Assembly: GCA_037501455.1 (NCBI GenBank)
Contig: CM074855.1
Location: forward strand, 30,103,001 to 30,167,000
DNA length: 64,000 nucleotides
Origin: Lantana camara
Taxonomy: Eukaryota; Streptophyta; Magnoliopsida; Lamiales; Verbenaceae
Reading direction: 5' to 3'
Part shown: one piece after another, positions 36,407 to 48,115 of the stretch
Numbering within the stretch: the stretch's first letter is position 1
Layout: each line of letters opens with the position of its first letter
The notes under the pieces: generated by a model
Told to the model about the DNA's origin: nothing
Seen by the model: the letters and a program-made list of their open reading frames with translations, nothing else
The model's database searches: none
Program-made: the position numbers and the translations under genes

Positions 36407-37257
36407 CGAATGGGATCTTCTGCTCCACTTATCAGATGTGGGACACGTGTATATTTAACATATTTCACTTAACGTAGAGAAATAACTCATTAACGGGTTC
36501 TGTTAACGGAGGTCACGCTCATCTTCTCTCTCCCCTAAATTTTCAGAGTTCTGGTTCTCCTCCAAAAATTCCCCGAAAATCTCAAAGAACAAATAGTCAG
36601 TTTCTTCTCCCCAAAACAGGGAAAATACCCATTCCGATGCTTTTTCTCTCAAACCTCCAACATTTGTTTTCTTTCTTTCAAATATGGCAAATTCGGGGAA
36701 TCTTCCGAAGATTTTTCTCAAACCTCCCACATTTAAGTCTTCTTCTTTCAAATCCCCAAATTCTCAACCCAGAAATTCAATCTGAATCAAAACTAATGTC
36801 TATCCCCAAATCCCAAGATTTCTCAATTTGGATCACATAATTAATTAAATTAGACGATTTGATCGTAACTCTTTTATGTTGCATGGATTAAATCTGTCTA
36901 TGTATATCTGATTTGTTGAAGATATATGAGATGTTTTTTTAGTTTTTGTTTACTGAATATATCTTTTTTTTTTTTTTTGAAGATATATGAGATAGATGAG
37001 GATTTTTTCTTTGTGATTTTCAGAAGATTTTTTTTGTTGAAGATTTTCACAAGATCTGATAAGTTTTTTTTTTTCTTACATAATAGAGAAAAAATTTCTC
37101 AGATAACCGAGAATTTTTCTCCGTTAACACCCCATTAACGCGGTAGTTTCTCTTAGTTAACATATTATTTTTATTGTTTAATAAAATCACACGTGTCACA
37201 GATCTGATAAATGGAGCAGAAGATGAAGTATAAAATTGGAGCAGAAGATCCGGTCCG
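36407..37257. mobile_element. Mutator-like miniature element with exact 9-bp duplication
   Basis: The flanks are exact 9-bp copies of ACAGGATGA (36398-36406 and 37258-37266), the duplication length of Mutator elements. The ends CGAATGGGATCTTCTGCTCC and (reversed) CGGACCGGATCTTCTGCTCC match at 16 of 20 positions. The arms continue for more than 100 bp through TTATCAGAT, GACACGTGT and GTTAACGGAG. The interior holds a direct repeat (CTCAAACCTCCAACATTTG near 36647 and CTCAAACCTCCCACATTTA near 36717) with CT-rich, leader-like sequence, which might be captured host DNA. No coding region was found. Confidence 0.88.
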
Positions 37258-37269
37258 ACAGGATGAGGG

Positions 37270-37710
37270 GTCTGAATATTTCATTTTATTTTTGTATTTT
37301 ATCTTCTATATAGATATGTAAGCTATATGTTATTTATAAATGGTTAAGATTTAAAAAAAAAATAAAAAATTATAATTAAAAAAAAAAAAATCGAATATCC
37401 ATTAATACACTTGATATACATCAATAAATAAAATGAAAAATAAATCACATAATACGATAACAAGAGGTTTCTATCCAATATATATATATGGATCAGTTTT
37501 GTGGGACCATGTCGCCACATGGGATTTTTTCGGTTCATTGGATGGGTAAAGACTGATGAACGATGTTTGGATATTTCATGTAGTGTAGCCCCTTCAATTA
37601 AATTAGAAAATTAAGTCGCTATAAAATATTCATTTCAGTATTCAGAGCAAATCCAAAAAATATGGTATAATTTTGTTACAACAATACAACAAATATAATA
37701 TAACAACGAA
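37270..37710. other. AT-rich intergenic stretch, no gene seen
   Basis: A-rich runs (37350-37391) and a short AT run near 37480. No gene features. Confidence 0.5.
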
Positions 37711-37714
37711 CTCT

Positions 37715-38350
37715 ATGGCATACTCTTTGGGACTGCCGATCCTTGGAACTTTTTTACTGTCCCTATTGAACAAACCAACTTTTATGTACTCCTCGGAATA
37801 ATTGGTTGGAGACCAGTGTGATAGCTAATTTTAAGAATGTTAAGTCACATTGAATCTTCTAATATGTTCGAAAAGCTCGAAATGATCTTTCAATTTAGGG
37901 GAGAATCCACAAAACTCTGTTTCCATTGAGAATCGTTTTACTTTCAAATTTCCCATTTTATGTTTCTATTGCTTTCATCCGACCCATTTACAAAATAAGA
38001 GGCTTTGGTTTTCGAGAATACTTCAAAGCCTTTTAGGTTTTTGCTCGTGATATGTGGGTTGCCTTTTCGTCACTTTTTTCTTTTGGATGCTCAAATCATG
38101 ACATCACTTGAAGAAAACCTACTCAAGGCGGGTGAAACTCCACCCAATGACAACTTGTTTTAATTCACAAAAAAAGCGCTGCTACTGGAGGACTTGTAAA
38201 AAATGATCAGGGGCAATGGATCATGAGTTTTTCGCTCAAGTTAAGAAATATCTCCCTGACAGAACTTTTGGGGCTAAGTTACAACCTTCACTTGCCTTGA
38301 AATATAATATATCACTACATTGAGGTTGACATAGACTCATTGCAATGATA
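37715..38350 (+). pseudogene. LINE relic: zinc-finger and RNase H-like end of a reverse transcriptase
   Basis: Near 37715 a frame reads LWHTLWDCRSLELF, like the zinc-binding segment at the end of plant LINE polyproteins. Near 38180 another frame reads ATGGLVKNDQGQWIMSFS, like the first strand of the RNase H-like domain that follows it, then TELLGLSYNLHL and EVDIDSLAMI, which align with the later acidic motifs. Frames change several times and stops are frequent. The order and spacing fit a decayed LINE 3' part or a gene-borne RNase H-like pseudogene. Confidence 0.5.
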
Positions 38351-38646
38351 AGAGGTTCCGACCGAACTTCAAGATCTGATTTCTATCCAGAAAGGTTTAC
38401 CGTTAGATTACCAACTCCTAAAAAAAAAAAAGGTATGTTATAACAACTAAATGGATTTGACCTTTTTTTTTTCCAGCCATTCCACTTCACAAATAACACC
38501 AGATTAAGAAACCTCAATATTTTCAGCAAGGAGCGAATTTAAATATTTAACAAATATGATTTTTTATTAAGGCATTTAACCGTACATTTCACTTGGATTA
38601 ACCTTATCAATGTATCCAGCCAACAAGTTATCTGGCCAATAGAGAT

Positions 38647-38760
38647 TGGTTCAAGTGATTAATGGATTCATTTTTGAAGGTAAGGTACTGGGTTCGAATC
38701 CCGCAATTAGGTGTGCGTGTATTTTTTTTTTTTTTTTTAAATCTTATCAAATTATCTTAG
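38647..38760 (+). repeat. tRNA-derived SINE-like unit
   Basis: An A box-like TGGTTCAAGTG (38647-38657) and a B box GGTTCGAATCC (38691-38701) stand in the order and near the spacing of an internal RNA polymerase III promoter. A T-rich tail follows (38721-38738). There is no cloverleaf closure, so it is not a functional tRNA. Edges are approximate and no duplication was found. Confidence 0.5.
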
Positions 38761-39106
38761 TTTAAGCCTAAATAGAACAATATATACATTCTATTGGGGC
38801 TATTGAGTATTATTTTAAAATATAATATTACACATCATACTCCACAAAATATGAATCTTTGAACCTTTGATATGAATATTTTCTCCGGCGCGGTTTTTTC
38901 CGAAATTTATATGTAATGTATCACTATAGACTGACCAATGCAAACTTTTTCAAAATTTATAGATGAACTATTAATAAGGAACCATGATTAAATAATTACT
39001 TGAAATAAAAAATTGGAATTATTTGAGCCTACGCCCATCTGAGTCCTTCAACTTTATAGTTAGTCTAATAAAGCATATACCTGGCAATGATTAAGGATCT
39101 AATGGT

Positions 39107-39160
39107 TGTCCCACATAGAAATAATACAAAGCCAAGCTTTGAAATGGGTATAATAAATAA
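39107..39160 (+). promoter_or_regulatory. Candidate snRNA-type promoter (USE plus TATA)
   Basis: GTCCCACATAG (39108-39118) matches the plant snRNA upstream sequence element RTCCCACATCG at 10 of 11 positions. A TATAATAAATAA box starts at 39149, 30 bp after it, the spacing used by RNA polymerase II snRNA promoters in dicots. The predicted start is near 39179. The DNA downstream (to about 39310) includes a perfect CTCGCAATATTGCGAG inverted repeat at 39231-39246, but I do not recognise a known snRNA or snoRNA. TRIM and other LTR elements also carry GTCCCACAT, so this may be a transposon promoter. Confidence 0.3.
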
Positions 39161-39514
39161 GGTTGGTAGGTCATAGAAAATAGTATGATCCTTCAGGCAA
39201 GTTTAAGAGGGATATGAGGAGTGGTAAATGCTCGCAATATTGCGAGATGAGTGGCCGCCCAAAGCCTGGTTACGACAATTGGGCTACTCTCATTCTCACC
39301 TATCTGATCCCTATTAATTTTTGTTATGATATATAAATAAATAATGTTTTAAAATATTTAGTACTTACTAATTATTTAAAAAAAATTAAAATTCACAATT
39401 CATGTTTATCTATGGTACTTAAGCCACCATGCTAAAAAAAACTCTAATTTCACTCCATTATATGACAGGAAAAAAAAAAAAAATTCTAATTTTACTCCAT
39501 TATATCACGAACGT

Positions 39515-40728
39515 CAGGGGCGACTCCAGACTTATCGGACAGTGGGGGTCAAAACAATTTAATGACTAATGAAAAAAAATATATTATTAAAATATAAAAT
39601 ATATTTTAAATATTTATTTTAAATTATCATAAAATTTAACTACTAATAAAAAATATATTATTAAAAAATAAAATATTTTATTTAAAATATTTCTTTTACA
39701 ATTATCCTCTATAATTTTTTATTTGTACTAGATACATCAATCTCTAAGGGGATGTTTGCAAAATCTAACTTAAAAAAAAAAAAAAAAAACAAACAAACTT
39801 AAAATAGGAGTGAAAGCGGCGTGTTTGAAAGAAAAATGATAAGTAGAAAGATAATAAGTGCAAACAAATGTGGATAATCGATACAAATTTACCTTGAAAT
39901 ACTCTGAATATTTTTGGGTGTTATAATATAAATACGGTTTAAGTATCATATTAATATAAAAATTATTATAAATTATTATAATTTTGTATAAGATTATTTG
40001 TAATTAATCAAACATAGAATTATTCTATATGTACCTTTATTTATAAATTTATAAAACTTAAGAAAAGAATAAATTTACCTTGTAATTGAATATTTTTTTA
40101 TTTACGAAATAAGAAAAGAGTAAATTTACCTTGTAACTGCTGATTTTTTACTTACGAAACTTTTTGAAATTACGAAATTCTGATAAAAAAAGAAAAAAAT
40201 ATATAAACAATAGAAAAAGAAAAGATGTAATGAACATATAAACCATAAAATTGTATTTGTATGTAAATAGGTTAATTTAACAATATTAATATTTTAATAA
40301 AGATATTATTGTCAAAATAGAATTTTAAATAAATTAAAAGAAAACCTCATAATTTACAAGAATATAAATATTTTAATAAAGATATTATTGTCAAAATAGA
40401 ATTTTAAATAAATTAAGAGAAAACCGTATAATTTATAAGCAGAATCTAAAATCTGCTCTTGGATTCTAGATTATTTCTGCTTAAATTAAGCAGAGATTGG
40501 TTTCCAAATACTCTAAAACTATTGAAAATAAACACTTATCTTATTTATATTTGTACACAATTCTAAAATTTATGGGGTCAATACACTTTTTCCTTTTTTT
40601 AAGTGGGGTCAAAATGCTTATTTTTAAATTAAAAATTTAAAAACTTATAATATATATATATAACCAAAAAAAAATAAAAATGAGTGGGGTCAACTGACCC
40701 CACAACTATAGCTGTAGCGTCGCCCTTG
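39515..40728. mobile_element. Non-autonomous hAT transposon with exact 8-bp duplication
   Basis: The flanks are exact copies of ACGAACGT (39507-39514 and 40729-40736). The ends are CAGGGGCGACTC and the inverse of GCGTCGCCCTTG, with GGGGTCA/TGACCCC blocks just inside, as in the 30044 element. Inside lies a direct duplication of about 60 bp (AATATTTTAATAAAGATATT near 40283 and again near 40368). There is no transposase. Confidence 0.92.
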
Positions 40729-40736
40729 ACGAACGT

Positions 40737-41900
40737 GAAACACCCGTTCCTTTATTATGTTGACTTGAGCAATTAAATTTGGATAAAAATTAGCCATAAT
40801 GTTGATCATTGATGCCCTAATTTGTTAATAGTGTTTTTCGAATGGGGGAGTATTGGACCAACTAAAAATATATATTTTTTCCAAATAGGGAAGTATTGGA
40901 CCAACTAGAAATATATATGTTATCAATGTAATTCATTTTGTCAACCATTTTGATATATTTTTCCCCTTCTCAAATTCGTAATCTACATGTTACATCATAG
41001 AAATATGAAATTAGTTGAACTCACATTAATATTTCAAGATTTTTGGATCTATTTTTGTGTAGTCTTTGATGATTAATATAGTGCAACCAAATATATATTC
41101 ATTTCTGGAGACGGAGCTACATGGGGCGCGCGGTGTTTTCCATTCCCCTAGATTTTGAATTTTTATTTTTTTTTATGTATATTCTTTGACATATTTATAT
41201 TTTTGCCCCCTATCTAGAGATTTTGTCCTCCATATTTAATTTTCGCACCCTCCCTATTTTAAATCCCGGTTTCATCACTATTCATTTCCACGAAGAGAAC
41301 AAAAATTAATAACAAACTAAAATGAAAACTAAAATCTACATGTTATTTGTAAATCAAATATAATCGTTTTTCAACAAATCAAGATAGAACAAAATATTAA
41401 GAAACAAGCCCTCAAACTTTCTGATCTTTGAACTTGTTTCCTCGATATATAGACCAGCAATTTTGATTCAACTGACTTGATGATATATACATGGATATAT
41501 ACAAGATAATACGGCTGAGAGCACAACACAACACAATTTTAATTGGCAACTCTGATTTTTTTCATGAATTACCACGTGGGAGGTGTCGGGTATCATACTA
41601 CGCAACATATTGATATATATTTGTAGAAATATTAGTCCATAATAGCTTCTCCGTTCTCATGTCCAGTAGATAACTTTGGCCAAGTTTAAAATTTGACATT
41701 CCTAACTCAGCCAAGAATGCCTTGATTCCTTCCAAGACCAATTGAAATGGATTTAATGAAGCCATGTTCAGTTATATATATGAATGGAATAAAGTCTTTT
41801 CTAATAGCTCTTCGATCAGTTCTTGTGATTAGTTTAACATCACGCGTTTCAATCAATAAGTATATAAATATAAAACATAGAGATAAAGATGCATGAGAGA
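40737..41900. other. Intergenic stretch with a short tandem duplication and a hAT-like remnant
   Basis: GAGTATTGGACCAACTAAAAA (near 40847) is repeated as AAGTATTGGACCAACTAGAAA (near 40890). Around 41106-41281, ACGGAGCTACATGGGG and CCCGGTTTCATCACT resemble worn hAT termini, but no duplication supports this. The rest, to the 3' side of the MATH relic, shows no gene. Confidence 0.4.
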
Positions 41901-42044
41901 AGAAAGCAGGGATTAAATTCAGCTAGTACTGCTTCCAAGTTCCAATTGCCAGCAAAACTTGGCCAACAGTTTTCATTTGCATTAGCATAACACAAATAGA
42001 TTCAGCATAATACTGTTCCAACTTCCTATAACAAATATATAAGT

Positions 42045-43141
42045 CTATGATTCAACAACTTTTACGGAAATATCAACTTCAACGATGTAGCAGTCTTTGA
42101 CAACAAAGCCTTTATTGGAATCAAGCATATCAGAAAGTGGTATGAATGTCGGCCATCCCCAATAGGTTGAATAAGACCTAAACCAATGAGAAGCATGTCC
42201 AGATTGGTGGTTATCATTGAGTTGGTTCTTGATACGCAAGTGATAATCTGCTTTCACTTTCTTGTCATGAGAAGCAAAGCTGTTCGCACCAATACATAAA
42301 TACATGGGGACACTTGGGCCCTCTTCGCCTGCATTTCCGTTTGGATACAGGTGAATGTACCATTTGTGATTTCCAACGGTGAACGCCTCGGAAATCCATT
42401 CTTTCTTCACTGTGCTGAAGTAAGAAATCTTCCAATCACGCTTATACGGAATGTCATCCCGCACAGACACGCACTGAGCAACATATAGGGTTTTGACGAC
42501 AGCAACTTCAGCTCCAAAAACACAGTTGTCTGTTGTCATCAACAAGGAATCCATTAACTGGAGCTCTAAATCTTTCCTTAGAAACTAGTTTGGAAAATCC
42601 AAACTGGGGTTTCAGTCCCCATTTTACCATGAAAACAGAGGTAATTATCTAGTAAGTGATTATAAAGAAAGATGGTGAAAGCTGCAGTACTAACTTCCCA
42701 ACCCACAAGTAGAGAAGTAGTCTCAACAATGGTCAGGTATACAGAAATGTGATCGTCTTCATCGTTTTCGCTCTTGATCAGTCCATTCGGATAGATTACA
42801 AGCCTCCAGTTGTAGTCTCCAGCCTGAAACTCTTTGGATTCATACTTCTCAGCCCCAAGGTTCATAAGTAAAGAAAAAGATTCAATCTTCATCCGCAAGT
42901 GCGCCGGCCACGCATCTGTAGTTTCCTTTGTAAATTCCTCGTTACTAGTTGGAAGCTTAATCATTTTTCCAACCCTGAAGACCTCCGCAAGTGATTTTTC
43001 TCTGGATTTTGTAACTGTTTGTAATAAAAATTCGAGTTTATTGATTTTGATAAACACAATATGAATAGTATAAATATTTGAGAATTTAACTATCAAAGTG
43101 GGCCTTCGTTCTTCACCTTGATCCTCTAATTCTTCCTTCAA
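42045..43141 (-). pseudogene. Double MATH-domain (TRAF-like) gene, broken by two frameshifts
   Basis: The minus strand encodes two MATH domains in series, the arrangement of plant TRAF-like MATH proteins; MATH domains bind protein partners. Domain 1 begins near AHLRMKIESFSLL and continues through YNWRLVIYPNG and GWEVSTAAFTIFLYN. Its end lies in another frame (PQFGFSKLVSKERF, then VNGFLVDD), after a one-base slip in an AAAA run near 42627. A 7-nt near-duplication (ACAACAG/ACAACTG, near 42525-42540) then moves the frame again to NCVFGAEVAVVK, which leads into domain 2 (WKISYFSTVKKEWISEAFTV, then YIHLYPNG, then WGWPTFIPL, then FVVKDCYIVEVDI) and a stop at 42045. Splitting it into two genes would cut domain 1 at its conserved end, so I treat it as one damaged gene. 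The residues before domain 1 (about 43141-42935) fit no family and may be leader or intron. Confidence 0.8.
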
Positions 43142-43700
43142 ACTTTAAGTTGTAGAAATCTTCAAACACTTCTCGATGGATTTGATGGTTTGATCTCCTT
43201 CAACTTTGAATTGGACTTGAATAACGTTGATTCGTAGGTCTTTTAACTTGTTTACGAATCAAACGCCAGATTTTGGAGAATTCCCACGTCTTTGAACTCG
43301 TCGGTAAATCCGTGGATTTAACTTGAATATAACGCCGATTTGCCGATATAACACCTTAGTAACAGATCAAATGCCTTAATTTGACAACTTCGGGGAAGAA
43401 CGCCTTTGAACATCTTAAAACTTCGTCTTGAATTTGTAGAGAGAACTTTGACCTTCTTCTTCCCCTTAGCCTTCTTGGATTTGTGTTATGTGTTGAATGA
43501 ACTACACATGCCCCCTTTATATAGGTGTGAGATTCAAGAGTTAGAGTTCAACTCAAATTTATTCAATAATTATCTCTTATATTTTTTGAAGAGATAATAT
43601 CAAATAAAATCACATGAATATTTATCTCTTTAATATTTTTATTTTTAAAGAGATAATATCAAAATAAAACTAGAGAACGGATGAGATTATTCCTTAAAAA
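43142..43700 (-). promoter_or_regulatory. Upstream region of the MATH relic with TATA box
   Basis: A minus-strand TATA box (CTATATAAAGGGGGC, about 43510-43524) precedes roughly 350 nt of leader-like sequence before the first plausible ATG. Whether this promoter belongs to the MATH gene or to an inserted element is not clear. Confidence 0.4.
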
Positions 43701-43970
43701 TATCTAATTAATAAAATAATATCAAATCTTAATCTTTATTTTGGAAGATTATATAATGAGAAAATTATTAAAATCGTCCCGTAAAGTGAGTCACTTTTAG
43801 TTTTGCTCCCAACGGTTGTCAATGTCTCACTTTTGGTTCCATAAAGTGATATTTTTCTTAATTTTGGTCCCATTGACCACTTTCCTTCCAAAATTAATGT
43901 TTAACCGTTAAAAAAGTTACTTTTTAGCCCTTTTAGTTCTTTTATATTTTCAAACCTACCCCAAACTATT

Positions 43971-44795
43971 TGATGGGGTCTGATCTGAGTTGTTAACTCC
44001 AACACTTTAGAATTTGTATGGTGGGGAAACAGGGGATCAAGATGCTCAGGCGAGGGTCACCGAACCGAGTAGGTTCTACCTGCTAGGAACAAACACAGCA
44101 GAACGTTAGAAGGCCAAGCTGGGGAAATGGGGATTGAAACCCAATTTGGCTTCCGACGCTCAAGTCAGTCTCAGGCGATGAATGAAGATGAAAACAGAGC
44201 TTGAATAGTGAAAAGCTTGCTTACAGAGTGTATGGGATTCTCAGTATTTATAGTTGAGGGTCAGGGCCCTTTTGATTATTGCCACCAAGTGGTCCTAAAT
44301 TGGTGTTGCCCTAGACACGTGGTGTAATGAGGAGCCTTTGAAAGGGATCTCCTGCAAAGCCTGTAAAAAGGTTGGTGGAGAGCAATAATGGCAGGTGCGC
44401 GTTGATGTACTATTTGTCAGGGAGCGTTACTGGGTTGTTACCGAGGACCAAGCACCCTCGGGTTTGTTATGGACTTTGGAGGCTCGTCGGTCCGAGGGGA
44501 TACCTAGGCCCAAAGAGATGACGTGGAGGAAAGGACTCTGCCTTTACAGCCAGGAAGTGTTCTCAATGGTGAACCCTGAGATAGCCTCGAGGGCCATGTT
44601 GTAATCGCACAGCTAGCCTGGCTCGCTCGGGGGAAAGGCTAGGATTCCCTTTGAAGAGGGAATAGACATTCCCTCGAGGGGACAATCAATCTTCGAGGGG
44701 AAGCTTTTGAGATAAGGGCCATAAAATGCCACGATGTCACGCTTTGATTGGGCCACGTGTCGCATTCGTGGCGGGACCATATTTTAGCCTCATCA
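43971..44795 (-). repeat. 3' LTR of the Tat-type element
   Basis: This LTR is 825 bp and matches the one at 59713-60540 throughout with scattered substitutions. Short frames inside (for example 44395-44604) recur in the other LTR only because of that copy relationship. Confidence 0.9.
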
Positions 44796-44809
44796 TTTTC
44801 TCCCCTCCT
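44796..44809 (-). other. Polypurine tract of the Tat-type element
   Basis: Read on the minus strand it is AGGAGGGGAGAAAA directly before the LTR opening TGATGAGG. It fixes the element's orientation. Confidence 0.75.
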
Positions 44810-44830
44810 ATTCTGTAGTCACAGTAATGT

Positions 44831-47800
44831 TGTAACGCCCCGACTTTTCGGCCGTACAGGTATGACGTCACGAGTGGGTTAGACCGAGAGTTATGTGACT
44901 TATATGAGTTTTATATGCTAAGTGGACTTTTAATATATTCTACTTTCGTGAATTAATTTCCATTACGTGACCTAGATGATTTATATGAACCTTGATTATG
45001 CTATTTAAATTCGTTTATAACATGTTTTCTTGCTAATTAAAAGTTTTATTTCACTTATGCACTTATTTGAAATTATATGAAATCCTTGGACTCAATCGAA
45101 CTTTTAATTAGACCCCAATTGCTCACCTATCCGAACCTTGGGACCCAAATCGAGTACTTAATTTGTGGAGGGACCAAAGTGCAATTCTCCCATTTTCCTT
45201 CCCTACATTACACGATCCTTTCCCCTCCCCCTCACATTTCATTCATTCTTTTTCCCCTTTCTCTTCCAAGAGAAACTCTAAACCCTTTATCCCTTCTTCC
45301 CCCAAATCGGACCCAAGCAAAAACAAGGAAGGCAAGGGATTCAAACTCATTCCTCTCCATTCAAGACAAGAACTCAAGCTCTTATCCTCCTCCTCTCCTT
45401 GCATTTCTCCAAGGTATTATGTGGATTTTGTATATATGTTAATTAAGATAGAGTTTGAATTTCTTTGAGTTTGAAGCATGAATTTGTATGTATTTGTTGC
45501 TCTAATACTTGAATCCATGAGTTTTATGTTTGGTTGTTTCTATTCTTGGAGCAAGGGTATGTGTATGTATATATGTGTACATAGGTGTATGTATATGTAT
45601 TTATATTTGTTGGGTTTGTGAATTAATGTGTTCTTAATTGCCCTAAACTTGCGTTTGATGTTCCTACGTGGTATACTAAATGTTTTAAGTGATTTGGGTT
45701 GAGTTTTGAGGTGTTTTGGTGATTTTTGGTCTTCTCCCGCGTTTGTGCCCTGTTTTCTGCATTTTTTTCGCCACTGACCTAAATACACGAGGGTGGATTT
45801 TTCCTTTTGGAAAAATCCACGGGGGTGGATTTGATGCAGAAACGTTGGACCCTCCCCTGTTTCAGCCTGAGATTGTTTTGCTTCGTTCTCCCTCATACGA
45901 ACTCGGATTGACCTGATTTTTGAACCCAAGGAAACCTCTTGAAATCTAGAACATCCTCCAATTGGAATCATCTTAATATCTTTTCTCATTTATGAGATAT
46001 GATCAATTAATTTTGGTGTCGCCACTTCTTCGACAATCTGCATTCATCCAACTTCGAACCTACGTCATTTTCACCTCGCTTTGAACCGTGATTCGTGCCA
46101 CATATCCTTGAAAACATCTATGTGTCTAGTTTCACCTCCAACAAGCAAAACTTAATTCCAATTTCTCAAACTCAAGTTATACCCAATTTTCTACAGCTTG
46201 CGCATCTTCGTAAATTGTCAACTTTTCCTAACTTTTGCTAAACTTGGCCTAAACTCGTTCTATCGCCTTCCATGCACCTCCTAGACTCCTTATGTGACTT
46301 ATATGCATTATATACATGCCTAATTTATCCTTATGCATTTTTAACATGTATTGTAATTTATTATGGATTGATTGAATGATTGAATCATTTATGTGTTTAA
46401 AATGAACTTAATGGTGTGCATGGACATGATCACATCAACTCATGACATTTTATGATCCATTGTGTACTGAATCATGACATAGCATTTCACGAACACCTCA
46501 TGTTAATGACGTGCGTCCTAATTGGTTTCATATTGATTCATTTCTCATGAGTACACATTATGTCTTTCTCTTGTACAGTTCATCTCCAGGGAGGAGATAT
46601 CATGATCAATAGGCACCCGACCTAGCTTGTATCCTCGTTGCCTTCTTCCAGGTGAGGGTGTTTTCGTTCTAGTTATGTATAAAACCCTATAACCCTTATG
46701 TGACAAGTTTTGGCCTAAAACCTTATGTATATATATGTTATCTTTACAAGTGGAGTCATTGAGTAAATTCTTCTGAAATTATACGTATGAGCATATATAA
46801 GCTTAAAAATGGTTTTGTAATGAGGCTATGCTCCAAACCGTGTGTCTTCATGCTAGCTGCGGATTAGGATGACACGGAGAGGTACGTATATAGCATATGC
46901 CGAGTTACACGGTAAGGTATGATTTCTTATAGTATGTATCCAAAGTATGAAGTAAATGTTTTGGCGAGATTATGTATGTATGTTATGATTGCACGGGCCC
47001 AGGGACTTAGTGCAAGTGGCTATCCGGGGAGGCAAGGGCCGACGGTGATCCCTTGTACTAGTCCCAACCATTTAACAGAGACCTGAACTCGCTAGGAGAT
47101 TAGCGTGGAATGGTAGCTGAGCGCCCTTGGGGGATTCATGTACCCCCCTGGGTCAATGTATGAGGTGGTCGGGCCTTGCAAACCCGTCCACCACCTGGAG
47201 GAAGAAGGTTGGAACTTATTTTATGATTATGATTATGAGTATGATTATGTTTATGATTGATAGGCACCGTGCGGGAAGGCCGGGACACGGATTACCCAAA
47301 CGAATATGTTTAGGATATGATATATGATCTGCGTGTATTATGATATATTGCATGACCACCTATTTAAGATATTAATGATATTTGTCGTACACGGTCGGAG
47401 TTTGGTTGGAGATTATGCACGCTCACTCGCCGAGCCATTATGTTTATGTATGAATTATGAACTTATTGAATTTAATATGAATTAGTCGTAAAATCCGAGC
47501 ATTACTTAGTCCTTTTATTGCCCTCGTGGGAACTAACTTTAAATAAAACTTTGCTCGGGATTTATGACCTGCATGTGCATGTTTTTATATATATATATAT
47601 GTATAGCTCCTGCTCGCTCAGTCTTCTAGAGACTGACCCCTCTTTCCCCCTTCTCAGTTCTTGCAGGTGTTGGCTAGGCGGGAGTCGAGTCATTGCATTC
47701 TTGATCGAGTCACACTTGTACACTCGAGTCCCATTTCATATTGATATGTTATAATCGTATCTCCTGACGTAATTGGGCCTGTGTGCCAACTATGATTCAT

Positions 47801-48115
47801 TGTTGATTATTGCTTCGGGACAGGTTGCATGTTTAGCTGAACCCGTTGTTAGGATGCATGATGGATTTAAATTATGTATTGGAATTGTTGGACTTGTAGT
47901 AATTGTTGGGAAGTATGAATTATATGTTATTGCTTCCGCATTGCACCTTTGGTTTTCTTGAGTTATTTGGTATGGGGTTAGATTCCGCCTAGCAAGGTTT
48001 TTTTTATTTTGTCTCCCGTTCGCTATGAGTCCGGTTCATGCTTGGACTATCCATTTCATGTGTGGACTAGACTCATAGTGCGGGGGATGTGGCACCTATC
48101 GTCCCGGGTGCTACA
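44831..48115 (+). repeat. 5' LTR of the non-coding element
   Basis: It opens TGTAACGCCCCGAC and ends CCCGGGTGCTACA. The mid-LTR block near 46994 (GGGCCCAGGGACTTAGTG) and the terminal block resemble those of the other Gypsy LTRs. Reading frames of 101-149 codons here (for example 45077-45442 and 45540-45989) lack family features. Confidence 0.93.
45784..45832. repeat. Overlapping hairpins in the 5' LTR of the non-coding element
   Basis: A 12-bp perfect stem (45793-45804 with 45809-45820, TTTT loop) overlaps a second potential stem AAATCCAC/GTGGATTT on its right. In the 3' LTR (from about 52404) a left-hand AAATCCAC also pairs; in this copy that base reads A instead of C. The core resembles the hairpins of the family A LTR at 2162-2233. 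Confidence 0.85.

Noticed and set aside
36637..37138. Phe-rich frames at 36637-36840 and 36926-37138
   Set aside because: They are low-complexity translations of T-rich interior sequence of a Mutator-like miniature element.
38647..38705. A tRNA gene suggested by A and B boxes
   Set aside because: No acceptor or anticodon stem can be closed, and a T-rich tail follows, which fits a SINE better.
42045..42554. A separate single-MATH gene
   Set aside because: Its first residues (NCVFGAEV) are the normal end of the preceding MATH domain, so it is the second half of one damaged gene.
45077..45442. A 121-codon plus-strand frame, duplicated at 51699-52064
   Set aside because: LTR leader sequence with CT-rich translation (Pro/Ser/Leu). 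Conserved only as part of the LTR pair.
45540..45989. A 149-codon minus-strand frame, also present nearly unchanged at 52162-52611
   Set aside because: It lies wholly in the LTRs of one young element, so its repetition reflects LTR identity. It is low-complexity at its C-terminus (Tyr/Ile from AT repeats) and has no family features.
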